NCBI RefSeq assembly: GCF_022352055.1 | Contig: NZ_JAKRWM010000012.1 | Coordinates: 62,001 to 126,000, forward strand | Length of the DNA: 64,000 nt | Source of the DNA: Cohnella mopanensis | Lineage (GTDB): Bacteria; Bacillota; Bacilli; Paenibacillales; Paenibacillaceae | Direction of reading: 5' to 3' | The notes under the pieces: generated by a model | The model's input: only the letters and a program-made list of their open reading frames with translations | What the model was told of the DNA's origin: nothing | Databases searched by the model: none | Part shown: piece after piece, positions 53,813 through 62,724 of the stretch | Position numbering within the stretch: position 1 is the first letter of the stretch | Layout of the letters: the number at the start of each line of letters is the position of its first letter | Made by a program: the position numbers and the translations under genes

Positions 53813-54595
53813 TTATTTGCTGCTGAAAGAAGCGTTAAATGCTTTCTCCAGATCGTCGGCGCTTTCGGAAATCAAGAACAATACGTAATCGCCTTTCGTG
53901 ACGACTTTGTAATTTTTAGAGTTTTCGTACTGGTCTGGCAAATAATTTTCGAATTGCTTCTGCACGGCAGCGGCGCGTTCTTCGATTCCGTTCTTCACGG
54001 TCTTGATATCCTTCGCGTTCTTCACCTTAAATACGGCGATTTCGTTCGTCTTCACGTTCATCAACGGCGTTTTGACCGTAAACCCCGCGAGCAGGCTCGT
54101 ATCGATTCCGTACGTTTCTTTAATCCGATCTGCGTCCATATCCATGAGACTCGGTTGCTCGACCTGCTTTAGCATATAATCTACGATATCTTTAGTCGCA
54201 GGAGCGGGATCTTTACTCGGTTCAGGCTTCTTGGAAGGCTCCGGTTTTTTGCTTGGCTCCGGCTTCTTGCTTGGTTCCGGTTTTTTGCTCGGTTCCGGCG
54301 ATTTGCTAGGCGTCGAAGGCTTCTTGCTCGGAGCGGGTTCCTTGCTAGGCTCCGGGGAAGTGCTTGGACTTGCCTCTTCGCTCGGACTTGCTTCCGCGCT
54401 TGGGCTCGCTTCAGGGCTTAAGCTGGACTCGGGGCTTGCGTTATCATCCGCGCCGAGGCTCGCTTCGCTGCTCGGGGACGATTCGCTCGTCTCGATAGGG
54501 GCGTTGGCGTTCTTATCCGAGTTGCTGCCGCATGCGCTCAGCAAACCTCCTAATAATGTCGTAACTAACAGGAACGTGACGGCGCTTTTTCTCAT
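53813..54595 (-). CDS. DUF4358 lipoprotein with long Pro/Ser/Lys/Glu-rich stalk
   Basis: 260 residues. Lipobox LSAC with Cys22. Residues about 35-120 are low complexity: first SPSPEASPSAEAS-like, then EPSKKP hexapeptides repeated about five times, a stalk likely to span the wall. The C-terminal DUF4358 domain (DIVDYMLKQVEQPSLMDMD, PLMNVKTNEIAVFKVKNAKD, ENYLPDQYENSKNYKVV) closely matches the paralogue at 57251, which lacks the stalk. Function unknown. It has its own SigX-like promoter and is the last gene of the O-acylation cluster. Confidence 0.85.
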   Translation of the reverse strand: MRKSAVTFLLVTTLLGGLLSACGSNSDKNANAPIETSESSPSSEASLGADDNASPESSLSPEASPSAEASPSEEASPSTSPEPSKEPAPSKKPSTPSKSPEPSKKPEPSKKPEPSKKPEPSKKPEPSKDPAPATKDIVDYMLKQVEQPSLMDMDADRIKETYGIDTSLLAGFTVKTPLMNVKTNEIAVFKVKNAKDIKTVKNGIEERAAAVQKQFENYLPDQYENSKNYKVVTKGDYVLFLISESADDLEKAFNASFSSK

Positions 54596-54644
54596 GTGTG
54601 TGTTCTCCTTGATGTCTGATCTTAATCTGTTCTATAAATCTAAT

Positions 54645-54671
54645 GACGCTGCTTGTCCGAATAAGGTTGCA
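54645..54671 (-). promoter_or_regulatory. ECF (SigX-like) promoter of the stalked DUF4358 gene
   Basis: On the minus strand TGCAAC (54671-54666), 17 bp, then CGTC (54648-54645). Matches the SigX consensus TGTAAC-N17-CGWC with one change and is nearly the same as the promoter at 57816-57790. Confidence 0.7.
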
Positions 54672-54692
54672 GCTAGGCAAACTTTTGTGCGA

Positions 54693-55835
54693 CTAGTTGT
54701 CTATTTTCAGAATCTCGCCATTGTCGACGAAAGTAGCGGTATTGAACAGCAACAAAACATTCCGGATTCCGTTCGCGGTCATGTAATCGCCGATTGTGCC
54801 ATTGTAATACCGAATGTCGATGACGTGGATCTCCGATACGTGCTGCGTAAGGAAGGGAATAAAGCTATGGGCGTAAGAATCTTTAACGATAAGCAGCTTG
54901 TCTAGGTCGACGGACTGCGGATCAAGGTCGCTCTTGATCGTCGTCAGGGCATGAACCCCGCCCATGAAATACGAGTACTGATCTTTCTTCCGAAGGAAGC
55001 TATCGTCATACAAAGTATTGAGCGTCTTATCCGTATCTGCGATATACATCTCCGAATGGACGGGCTTGGTCGGCAAGAAAGCTTGGATCTGATCCGGCGT
55101 CAATCCGCTGAACTGGCTGCGGGTATGGAAACTGCCTAGGAAAGAATCGCTGACGGTTGCTACCTGGAATTCTTTCAAGCTGAGCGGTTGCCAACCCATC
55201 TGCTTGGCGTAAGCCGAATAAGCATAATAAGCGCCTAATGTCGTCCAATGGTGGTCCGTCCGGTAATAGATCGATTCCGTCGCATGCGGACGCAGGAAGT
55301 CGAAGCCGTTCATGAACGTCAAGCTGTTATTCAGTTGATCCGCGATGACGTTGTTGACCTTCTCCTCCGAATAGAACGGAGCCTTCCAAGGCAGGCGATC
55401 CGGGTACATGCCGACCGATGTCGGTGCCAACATGAACGTGGTGCTAACTTCAGGATGGCTGGCCGCGAATAGATTGATCGCTTCTATATATTGCTGGACC
55501 TTCGTATAATCGGGCTTGGCGAATTTCTCGAATAAGTAGCCGTCTTTCCCTTTGTAAATTCCGTTATTTTCTTGCTGCAATCGTAATTGCTCGATCGAGG
55601 ATTTCATCCATACCCAATCGCCGCGGTAAGGAAAATGGTCCGTTACGAAGCTTTCCGCGTCTTCGGCGAATTTCTTCGAGATCAGATTATCCCAAGTGAA
55701 TTTGGGCGCAGCCTGCAAAGTGCGGTTCTCAAGCTCTGAAAACCGCGTAATCGGCAGGAGGAAGAAGGTTAACGATATGAGAAACAGCGCGGCAACGAAT
55801 CCTCCCACCAATAGACGATCAGCTTTCTGTTTCAT
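54693..55835 (-). CDS. DHHW family protein (AlgJ/AlgX-like, O-acetylation partner)
   Basis: 380 residues with one N-terminal membrane helix (residues about 9-28), the rest extracellular. Marks: SELENRTLQAAPKF, DGYLFEKF, YYRTDHHWTTLGAYYAY (the DHHW motif with catalytic-type Asp/His) and LLIVKDSYAHSFIPFLTQH with the SGNH-like Ser. By family it moves acyl groups from the MBOAT partner to an extracellular glycan. 14 bp after the MBOAT gene. Confidence 0.9.
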   Translation of the reverse strand: MKQKADRLLVGGFVAALFLISLTFFLLPITRFSELENRTLQAAPKFTWDNLISKKFAEDAESFVTDHFPYRGDWVWMKSSIEQLRLQQENNGIYKGKDGYLFEKFAKPDYTKVQQYIEAINLFAASHPEVSTTFMLAPTSVGMYPDRLPWKAPFYSEEKVNNVIADQLNNSLTFMNGFDFLRPHATESIYYRTDHHWTTLGAYYAYSAYAKQMGWQPLSLKEFQVATVSDSFLGSFHTRSQFSGLTPDQIQAFLPTKPVHSEMYIADTDKTLNTLYDDSFLRKKDQYSYFMGGVHALTTIKSDLDPQSVDLDKLLIVKDSYAHSFIPFLTQHVSEIHVIDIRYYNGTIGDYMTANGIRNVLLLFNTATFVDNGEILKIDN

Positions 55836-55849
55836 CAGTCTAACTCCTT

Positions 55850-57244
55850 TTAAAACCGGAAATATAAGAATGGATTAAAGGTCGCATCGACCAGATAGGA
55901 TACGGACAGGAAGAACAATAGTCCACACCAGATCAAGTTCAGGATCGCGCCCTTGCCGCTTGCAGGAGCCGCGGAAAGTTTTCTCCAAGGCATAGAAGCG
56001 ATGACGAGCACGGCAAGCAGTATCGCGTTCGTATAAGCGAAGTACAGCGTATTGTCGTCCCAGAACGGTTGACCGGTCAGACCGATCATCGCTTGCAGAT
56101 ATTCGCTTATTAACGGAAGATCTTCGAATGCGAACAATACCCATCCAATGAGAATGAGAAGGATAGCATAGATGTGACGTACCCAACGGGGCGTACGTTC
56201 AAGCAGCTTTAACACCCACCATTTTTCGAAAATCAGGATCACGCCGAAGTATAAGCCCCATAACAAGAAGTTCCAGCTCGCTCCATGCCAGATTCCCGTT
56301 AGCAACCAAACGATGAGGATGTTGCGCAATTGCTTGCCTAATCCCCGCCGGTTGCCACCGAGCGGTATGTAGACGTAATCCCGAAACCAACTGCTAAGGG
56401 AAATATGCCATCTCCGCCAGAAGTCGGTAATGCTCTGAGCGGTATAAGGCTTGTTGAAGTTCTCGTTGAAACGGAAGCCGAACATTAAGCCAAGTCCGAT
56501 GGCCATGTCGGAATAACCGCTGAAATCGAAATAGATTTGGAACGCAAAGGCGATAATGCCCAACCAGGCGGTCAACACAGGCAACGAGCCGGAATCGGTT
56601 TCCGATATCGCATGCCAGAGCAGGCCGATATTATTGGCGAGCAGCACCTTCTTCGCTAGCCCGATGATGAAACTGCGTACGCCTTCCGCGAACATCTCGA
56701 TATTGATTGAACGCTTGCGCAATTGTTCCGATACCGTTTTGTAATGAACGATCGGCCCCGCGACCAGTTGCGGGAACAAAGCGACGAACGTGGCGAAGTC
56801 GATCCAGTTGCGCTGCGCCTTGGCCGTCCCTCTATAGATGTCGATAATGTAGGACATGGATTGAAACGTATAGAAGGAGATCCCGATCGGCAGAGCCAGC
56901 TCAGTAAGCGGAATATCGGTTCCGAGCAGATCATTCACGTTATGAATGAGAAAATCGGCGTACTTGAAGTACGAGAGAAGCGCGAGATTGACGATAATAG
57001 AGAAAACGACGATCCACTTGCGTTGAATCGGTTTCAGCCGCGGATTGCTAAGAAGCAACCCGAAGCTGTAATCCGTTACGGTGGAAATGAGCATAATAAC
57101 GATATAGACGGGCTCGCCCCAAGCGTAGAACACAAGGCTTGTTAAGAACAGAATGAGATTCTTGATTCTCCAGGGCGAGCAATAGTATAGAAGCAGGACG
57201 GCGGGCAGAAAGACGAATAGGAAAATCAGGCTACTGAATACCAT
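55850..57244 (-). CDS. MBOAT O-acyltransferase (AlgI/DltB-like)
   Basis: 464 residues, about ten membrane helices. MBOAT marks: QSMSYIIDIYRGTAKAQRNW, FWRRWHISLSSWFRDYVYIPLGG and the catalytic His in WLLTGIWHGASWNFLLWG. It should carry acyl groups across the membrane to the DHHW protein. The gene lies between two lipoprotein genes of the DUF4358 family and is probably driven by the SigX-like promoter at 57790, as DltB is in Bacillus. The target polymer is not identifiable; no polysaccharide biosynthesis gene is beside it. Confidence 0.93.
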   Translation of the reverse strand: MVFSSLIFLFVFLPAVLLLYYCSPWRIKNLILFLTSLVFYAWGEPVYIVIMLISTVTDYSFGLLLSNPRLKPIQRKWIVVFSIIVNLALLSYFKYADFLIHNVNDLLGTDIPLTELALPIGISFYTFQSMSYIIDIYRGTAKAQRNWIDFATFVALFPQLVAGPIVHYKTVSEQLRKRSINIEMFAEGVRSFIIGLAKKVLLANNIGLLWHAISETDSGSLPVLTAWLGIIAFAFQIYFDFSGYSDMAIGLGLMFGFRFNENFNKPYTAQSITDFWRRWHISLSSWFRDYVYIPLGGNRRGLGKQLRNILIVWLLTGIWHGASWNFLLWGLYFGVILIFEKWWVLKLLERTPRWVRHIYAILLILIGWVLFAFEDLPLISEYLQAMIGLTGQPFWDDNTLYFAYTNAILLAVLVIASMPWRKLSAAPASGKGAILNLIWCGLLFFLSVSYLVDATFNPFLYFRF

Positions 57245-57250
57245 ATTCGA

Positions 57251-57739
57251 TTATTTTTGTTCGAAGAAGCTATCGAAAGATTTGACGATTTCGTCGGCTT
57301 TCTCCGAAATAACGAATAGCACGTAGTTTCCTTTGGTGACAAGTTTATAGTTTTTGGAAAGCTCATATTGGTCGGGAAGATAAGTCTCGAATTGTTTCTG
57401 CACGTCCGCGGCACGTTGCTTGACGGCTGCTTCGACGGTTGCGACATCTTTGGCGTCTTTGACTTTCAAAATCGAGATTTCATTCGTTTTCACATTCATA
57501 AGGGGAATTCTGATCGTATATTGTTCGAGCAAAGCCGGGTCAAGGTGATAAAGCTGTTGAACCATGCCGGCTTCCAATTCCATTAGCATGGGTTGCTCGA
57601 ACTGGGCTAACATCTGGTCTGCCATTTCCTTAGCAGGTACCTTAGACTCTATTGCGGCTTCCTTATTGTTGCTTGAGCATGCGCTCAGCGCTACGCTTAG
57701 CACGAGGGTTAACAGAAGAACGAAAGTTCTTTTTTTCAT
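57251..57739 (-). CDS. DUF4358 lipoprotein (short form)
   Basis: 162 residues from ATG 57739 (AAGGAGAG upstream). Lipobox LSAC with Cys21, a short linker, and a DUF4358 domain (EMADQMLAQFEQPMLMELE, PLMNVKTNEISILKVKDAKD, ETYLPDQYELSKNYKLV). First gene of the operon, 6 bp before the MBOAT gene. Its domain is clearly paralogous to the stalked protein at 53813. Function unknown; probably an accessory to envelope glycan O-acylation (inference). Confidence 0.85.
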   Translation of the reverse strand: MKKRTFVLLLTLVLSVALSACSSNNKEAAIESKVPAKEMADQMLAQFEQPMLMELEAGMVQQLYHLDPALLEQYTIRIPLMNVKTNEISILKVKDAKDVATVEAAVKQRAADVQKQFETYLPDQYELSKNYKLVTKGNYVLFVISEKADEIVKSFDSFFEQK

Positions 57740-57789
57740 ATTGATGCACTCTCCTTGATGTATGTTTGCGCGAATTCGACAAGTGTACT

Positions 57790-57816
57790 GACGCAAAGGA
57801 AGGAAAGAAGGTTACA
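57790..57816 (-). promoter_or_regulatory. ECF (SigX-like) promoter of the DUF4358-MBOAT-DHHW operon
   Basis: On the minus strand TGTAAC (57816-57811), exactly 17 bp, then CGTC (57793-57790): a full match to the SigX consensus TGTAAC-N17-CGWC. It lies about 50 bp before the ATG at 57739. Confidence 0.75.
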
Positions 57817-57880
57817 GTAAACTTACGATTCCCAAATATTGATGGGATAGTCGAATATGGATTATAATTTAGATGTTGGA

Positions 57881-57906
57881 TGAAACCTTTTGAAGATATT
57901 GTCGTA
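57881..57906 (+). promoter_or_regulatory. ECF (SigW-like) promoter of the Ter operon
   Basis: TGAAAC (57881-57886), exactly 16 bp, CGTA (57903-57906): a perfect match to the Bacillus SigW consensus. The first gene starts 89 bp downstream. The orthologous yce operon of Bacillus is under ECF/SigB control, which fits. Confidence 0.85.
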
Positions 57907-57994
57907 AATTAAGTTAGTCAATGGATGATAGATTCATAGAATCCATTACCGAAATCGCTCTTGATTGAACTAGTTGAAGGGAGACCCCATTGAA

Positions 57995-58579
57995 ATGACG
58001 ATTTCTCTAGTAAAAGGACAGAAAGTCGATTTAACGAAGGGTAACGCCGGGCTTAGCAGGATAGTTGTTGGTCTCGGTTGGAACCCCGTGGAGAAGAAGA
58101 GCTTCTTCGGCTCCAAGAAAGTAGATATTGACTGCGATGCTTCCGCCCTCCTACTGGACGAGAACGGCAAGCTTCAAGGGAAAAATCTTGTATGCTTCCA
58201 TAACTTGAAGAGTCCGGACGGCTCTGTCGTTCATTCCGGCGATAACCGCACGGGCGAAGGCGACGGGGACGACGAGCAAATTCATATTGATCTGGGACGC
58301 GTACCCGCGAACATTCACAAGATTCTCGTGGTCGTTAACATTTATGACTGCGTGAATCGCAAGCAGGATTTCGGAATGATCTCCTCCGCCTATATTCGGG
58401 TGCTTAATCAGACCAATGAGCAAGAATTGGTTCTCTTTAATTTAACGGACAACTATTCCGGCAGAACAGCGCTTATCGTTGGCGAGATTTACCGTTACGG
58501 CGGCGAATGGAAATTTAACGCAATCGGTGAAGGATCGAATTCGCCGCATATTGATGTTCTGGCTCGTACTTACCAATAA
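57995..58579 (+). CDS. TerD family protein 1
   Basis: 194 residues from ATG 57995 (GAAGGGAG upstream). TerD fold: [14 protein letters not shown] start, VDIDCDASALLLDENGK, and the Ca2+-binding loop [15 protein letters not shown], then ALIVGEIYRYGGEWKFNAIG. It is the most divergent of the paralogues (GWNPVEKKSFFGSKK instead of [10 protein letters not shown]). TerD proteins bind calcium and act at the inner membrane face in stress complexes with TerC. Confidence 0.9.
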   Translation: MTISLVKGQKVDLTKGNAGLSRIVVGLGWNPVEKKSFFGSKKVDIDCDASALLLDENGKLQGKNLVCFHNLKSPDGSVVHSGDNRTGEGDGDDEQIHIDLGRVPANIHKILVVVNIYDCVNRKQDFGMISSAYIRVLNQTNEQELVLFNLTDNYSGRTALIVGEIYRYGGEWKFNAIGEGSNSPHIDVLARTYQ

Positions 58580-58625
58580 TAATTCGACCTACCCCCAAAT
58601 AAAATGATGAGAAGAGGTTACTTCT

Positions 58626-59201
58626 ATGTCTATCAGCTTATCTAAAGGCCAAAAAATCGATTTAACGAAAACGAACCCGGGACTCACGAAAGTGCTAATC
58701 GGATTAGGATGGGATACGAACAAGTATGATGGAGGGCAAGCGTTCGATTTGGATGCTTCCGTCTTCTGCCTTAACGCTACGGGCAAAGCTGCGTCCGAGA
58801 AAGATTTCATCTTCTACAATAACTTGCAAAATCCAAACGGTTCCATCTTGCACACGGGCGACAACCTGACGGGCGAAGGCGACGGCGACGATGAGCAAGT
58901 TAAAGTCAACCTGGCTACCGTTCCTGCCGAAGTCGAGAAGGTTTCCTTCTGTATCACGATCCATGAAGCTGCCGAGAGAGGACAAAACTTCGGACAAGTG
59001 ACGAATGCATTCGTTCGGATCGTGAACGAAGATTCGGGAGCGGAATTGATCCGTTATGATCTGGGAGAAGACTTCTCCATTGAAACGGCTGTCGTTGTAG
59101 GAGAATTGTATCGCCACAGTGGCGAATGGAAATTCAATGCGGTCGGCAGCGGTTATAGAGACGGTCTGGCAGGCTTGTGCAAAGATTTCGGTTTGATGTA
59201 A
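58626..59201 (+). CDS. terD: TerD family protein 2
   Basis: 191 residues. [31 protein letters not shown] start, [11 protein letters not shown], Ca2+ loop [14 protein letters not shown], and [20 protein letters not shown], the canonical TerD/TerE pattern. RBS AGAGG; 46 bp after paralogue 1. An intrinsic terminator-like hairpin follows before the next paralogue. Confidence 0.93.
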   Translation: MSISLSKGQKIDLTKTNPGLTKVLIGLGWDTNKYDGGQAFDLDASVFCLNATGKAASEKDFIFYNNLQNPNGSILHTGDNLTGEGDGDDEQVKVNLATVPAEVEKVSFCITIHEAAERGQNFGQVTNAFVRIVNEDSGAELIRYDLGEDFSIETAVVVGELYRHSGEWKFNAVGSGYRDGLAGLCKDFGLM

Positions 59202-59225
59202 TCGTTCGTTAGACCCTGACTTCAA

Positions 59226-59259
59226 GGGACCGCTTTTCATTCGGATCGCGGTCCTTTTT
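59226..59259 (+). terminator. Internal terminator/attenuator within the Ter operon
   Basis: GGACCGC (59227-59233) pairs with GCGGTCC (59248-59254), followed by TTTTT. It lies between two same-direction terD genes 83 bp apart, so it probably reduces rather than stops read-through. Confidence 0.75.
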
Positions 59260-59284
59260 CCAATTAAAGGAGGATCATCCCCGC

Positions 59285-59863
59285 ATGGCCGTTAATTTGT
59301 CCAAAGGTCAGAAAGTAGATTTAACCAAGTCCAATCCGGGTCTCGTGAAAGTGATGGTCGGCTTAGGCTGGGATACGAACAAATACGATGGCGGAAGCGC
59401 GTTCGATCTTGACGCGTCCGCGTTCTGCTTGAATGCTTCCGGTAAAGTGAATTCGGATGCCGATTTTATTTTCTACAATAACAAGAACAATACGAACGGG
59501 TCTATCCAGTTGTCCGGCGACAATCAAACTGGCGAAGGCGCGGGCGACGACGAGTCGTTGACGATCGATCTGAGCCAAGTTCCGGCGAATATCGAGAAAA
59601 TTGCGTTCTGCATTACGATTCACGATGCGGCGGCACGCAACCAGAACTTCGGACAAGTCGCTAACGCTTTCGCGCGAGTCGTGAAAGACGGAACGAACGA
59701 GGAGCTAATCCGGTACGATCTGGGAGAAGATTTCTCGATCGAAACGGCGGTTGTCGTTGCGGAATTGTATCGCCATAACGGAGAATGGAAATTCAGCGCC
59801 GTCGGAAGCGGCTATAGAGACGGATTGGCAGGGCTCTGCCGTGATTTCGGAGTACAAGTATAG
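59285..59863 (+). CDS. TerD family protein 3
   Basis: 192 residues, ATG after [26 protein letters not shown], Ca2+ loop [22 protein letters not shown]-type region [22 protein letters not shown]. Very similar to paralogue 2, so a recent duplication. 13 bp before paralogue 4. Confidence 0.93.
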   Translation: MAVNLSKGQKVDLTKSNPGLVKVMVGLGWDTNKYDGGSAFDLDASAFCLNASGKVNSDADFIFYNNKNNTNGSIQLSGDNQTGEGAGDDESLTIDLSQVPANIEKIAFCITIHDAAARNQNFGQVANAFARVVKDGTNEELIRYDLGEDFSIETAVVVAELYRHNGEWKFSAVGSGYRDGLAGLCRDFGVQV

Positions 59864-59875
59864 GAGGGGTTTGCC

Positions 59876-60457
59876 ATGACGATCAGCTTGTCGAAGGGGC
59901 AAAGAATCGATCTGACGAAAACGAATCCCGGTCTGAAGCTAGCGGTTATCGGACTTGGATGGGATACGAATAAATATACGGGCGGCGATGGGTTCGATTT
60001 GGACGCATCCGCGTTCTTGTTGCATCAGAACGGTAAAGCAGGCGGGATAGAGGATTTCGTATTTTATAACAATCTATCCGTCTATTCCGGAGCAGTCCTG
60101 CATACCGGCGATAATCGCGACGGGCAAGGTGACGGGGACGACGAGCAAATTAAAATCGACTTCTCCAAAATTCCCGAAACAATCCACCGGATCGGCATTA
60201 CCGTAACGATTCATGACGCGGAACGGCGCAACCAAAATTTCGGACAAGTATCCAATGCGTTCGTTCGATTGTTGGACGAGCAATCCGGAAGCGAAATTTT
60301 ACGTTATGATCTCGGGGAAGACTTCTCGGTAGAAACGGCCGTTGTCGTGTGCGAACTGTATCGCCACGGACCGGATTGGAAGTTCCAGGCGATCGGATCT
60401 GGATTTGCCGGCGGTTTATCGGCGCTTGCTCACAATTATGGCCTTGACGCCAAGTAA
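59876..60457 (+). CDS. TerD family protein 4
   Basis: 193 residues, ATG after [23 protein letters not shown], Ca2+ loop [37 protein letters not shown]. Same operon; 36 bp before the TerA-like gene. Confidence 0.93.
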   Translation: MTISLSKGQRIDLTKTNPGLKLAVIGLGWDTNKYTGGDGFDLDASAFLLHQNGKAGGIEDFVFYNNLSVYSGAVLHTGDNRDGQGDGDDEQIKIDFSKIPETIHRIGITVTIHDAERRNQNFGQVSNAFVRLLDEQSGSEILRYDLGEDFSVETAVVVCELYRHGPDWKFQAIGSGFAGGLSALAHNYGLDAK

Positions 60458-60492
60458 ATGAACCTGTACAACCAAACGGAGGCTATCTCGCA

Positions 60493-61758
60493 ATGTCGTT
60501 GTCGATCATCAAAGGTCAGAAAGCAGATATCACCAAAACCAATCCCTCATTATCTCGCGTAATTGTCGGAATGGGTTGGAACACGTCCCCTGGGGTCGAT
60601 GTGGATTTCTCGGTGTTCGTGCTTCAAGCGAACGGCAAAGTCCGGTCGGATCAAGATTTGATATTCTATTCGAATCCTTCCGGTGCCGCAGGGGCGATAG
60701 AAATCGTAGCGGAAAGCAACAGGAAAACTTATGGAAACCATGCGGATAAAGAACAAGTAAACGTCTTGTTAGGCAACGTTCCGAAAGAAATCGAGAAGGT
60801 TCCTTTTACCTTAACGATCTATGAGGGAGATGCCCGCAAGCAAAATTTTTCGTCAGTGAACGATGCCTATATTAGAATCATCGATGAAGCTACTGGCAAC
60901 GAATTGCTTCGATATGAACTTGGAAAAAACTTTCCTATCGAAACGGCGATTGTCGTGGGAGAATTATATAGATACAACGGAGACTGGAAGTTTAATGCGA
61001 TCGGGTCGGGCTATTCCGGCGGATTGTCCGCGTTGTGCGGTAGCTTCGGCGTCGACGTTAGGGAGGATTCCGCGTCCAAGCCTGCAGCAGGACAAGCTTC
61101 CCCTCCACAACCGCCGTCTCAACCGCCAGCCGCGCCACCTTCTGCGCAGCCGACTACGATACGCCTAGATAAGATCGAGCTTCGTAAGAAGGGAGAGGTC
61201 ATCAACCTTCAGAAGAACTCGGGCTCGCTGGGAGAAATTCTTGTTAATTTGAACTGGAATCGCAAGAAGTCGGGCGGTCTATTCAAAGCAGCTTCCGGAA
61301 TCGACTTGGATTTAGGTTGTCTTTTCGAAATGAAGGACGGATCGAAGGGCGGCGTTCAAGCGTTAGGCAACGCTTTCGGAGATTTTAGCCGTCCGCCTTA
61401 CATCTCCTTGGATGGGGATGATCGTACTGGCGCGCTGGCCGGTGGCGAAAATCTAAGAATTAATGGCTCGAAGGTTTCGGAAATAGAGAGAATCGTAATC
61501 TTCGCGTTCATTTATGAAGGCGTGACGAACTGGTCTCAAGCAGACGGCGTAGTGACCATAACCCAATCGGGCGGTCCCGATATCGTCGTGAGAATGGACG
61601 AGTACAACAACAGCAAGGGCTTATGCGCTATCGCAATGATTAAGAACGTGAATAATCAAACCTTCAGTATCGAGAGGCTCGTTCAATTTTTCGATGATCA
61701 GCAGAAGCTGGACGTCGCCTACAATTGGGGACTTCGTTGGTCTAAGGGCAGGAAATAG
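60493..61758 (+). CDS. TerA-like protein: two TerD-type domains joined by a Pro-rich linker
   Basis: 421 residues. Domain 1 (about 1-192) is TerD-like but its calcium loop has lost most acidic residues (AESNRKTYGNHADKEQ in place of GDNxTGxGxGDDE). A linker of Pro, Gln and Ala (about 200-222) leads to domain 2, which has IDLDLGCLFEMKDG and SLDGDDRTGALAGGEN, a partly kept loop, and ends in RLVQFFDDQQKLDVAYNWGL, typical of TerA C-termini. Likely the large member of the Ter complex. RBS CGGAGG. Confidence 0.88.
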   Translation: MSLSIIKGQKADITKTNPSLSRVIVGMGWNTSPGVDVDFSVFVLQANGKVRSDQDLIFYSNPSGAAGAIEIVAESNRKTYGNHADKEQVNVLLGNVPKEIEKVPFTLTIYEGDARKQNFSSVNDAYIRIIDEATGNELLRYELGKNFPIETAIVVGELYRYNGDWKFNAIGSGYSGGLSALCGSFGVDVREDSASKPAAGQASPPQPPSQPPAAPPSAQPTTIRLDKIELRKKGEVINLQKNSGSLGEILVNLNWNRKKSGGLFKAASGIDLDLGCLFEMKDGSKGGVQALGNAFGDFSRPPYISLDGDDRTGALAGGENLRINGSKVSEIERIVIFAFIYEGVTNWSQADGVVTITQSGGPDIVVRMDEYNNSKGLCAIAMIKNVNNQTFSIERLVQFFDDQQKLDVAYNWGLRWSKGRK

Positions 61759-61815
61759 AAAAGGGAATAGAAATCGATATACAAAATTTGGGCAAATATC
61801 GGTAGGGGGAGCATC

Positions 61816-62622
61816 ATGGCAGATTTTTTTAGTAATTTCTTTGATAGTTTCGCAAGTTTCTTCGATTGGAACCACATGGGCCAAATTTTATCGGAGCCTT
61901 CGACTTGGGGGATTATCGGTACACTAGTCATTCTCGAGGGTTTGCTCTCGGCTGATAATGCGCTCGTACTCGCGGTTATGGTCAGGCATCTTCCGAAGGA
62001 GCAACAGAAGAAAGCTTTGTTCTACGGACTTATCGGTGCCTACGTCTTCAGATTTTTGGCCATCGGGATCGGAACTTACCTGGTCAAGATCACATGGATT
62101 AAAGTCGCAGGGGGGCTCTATCTACTCTGGATCGCCCTAAGTAACTTGTTCCACTTGGAATTCGCTTTCGCTCGAGTCGGCGGCATTCCGCTCATTCCTT
62201 ACATTCGTCGTAAAGAGGAAGAGGAAGAGGGCGAAGTCAAGAATAAAGGCCTTAGCTTCTGGCGTACCGTTCTTGCGGTTGAAATCATGGACATTGCTTT
62301 CAGTATCGACAGCGTGCTCGCGGCGTTCGGCGTAAGCGAAGAGGTATGGGTATTGTTCCTCGGAGGAATTCTCGGGGTACTGATGATGCGTGGCGTTGCG
62401 CAGTTGTTCCTGAAGTTGATCGAGAAATTCCCGGAACTCGAGAAAGCGGCTTTTATCCTTATTATCGTTATTGCCGCTAAGATGATTTCCGGAGCGTTCG
62501 GATTCCATGTCTCGCATGCGGTATTCTTCTCCATTCTGATCGCGATCTTCGTAGGAACGATGATCTACAGCTCCGTCAAGAGAAAAGGACAAGAGGCAAC
62601 AGCTTCCGATTCCGCCAAATAG
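61816..62622 (+). CDS. TerC family membrane protein (YceF-like)
   Basis: 268 residues, about seven membrane helices, ATG after GGGGGAGC. Metal-site motifs LEGLLSADNALVLAVMVRHL in TM1 and VEIMDIAFSIDSVLAAFG in the middle supply the conserved Asp/Asn ligands of TerC/Alx transporters. A charged cytoplasmic loop (RKEEEEEGEVKNK) separates the halves. Related proteins export manganese or support metalation of secreted enzymes; here it is the membrane anchor of the Ter set. A terminator follows. Confidence 0.93.
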   Translation: MADFFSNFFDSFASFFDWNHMGQILSEPSTWGIIGTLVILEGLLSADNALVLAVMVRHLPKEQQKKALFYGLIGAYVFRFLAIGIGTYLVKITWIKVAGGLYLLWIALSNLFHLEFAFARVGGIPLIPYIRRKEEEEEGEVKNKGLSFWRTVLAVEIMDIAFSIDSVLAAFGVSEEVWVLFLGGILGVLMMRGVAQLFLKLIEKFPELEKAAFILIIVIAAKMISGAFGFHVSHAVFFSILIAIFVGTMIYSSVKRKGQEATASDSAK

Positions 62623-62634
62623 TCGTTCGTAGCA

Positions 62635-62668
62635 AATATCCCTCATGGACAAGTGGGGGATATTTTTT
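62635..62668 (+). terminator. Terminator after terC
   Basis: AATATCCC (62635-62642) pairs with GGGATATT (62657-62664), followed by TTTTT-like sequence. It separates the terD-terC part from the enzyme genes. Confidence 0.8.
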
Positions 62669-62724
62669 GGAAGCGACGATGGATTCATATTCAAAGGTAA
62701 GAAGCATTAAGGAGGGTGATGTCG

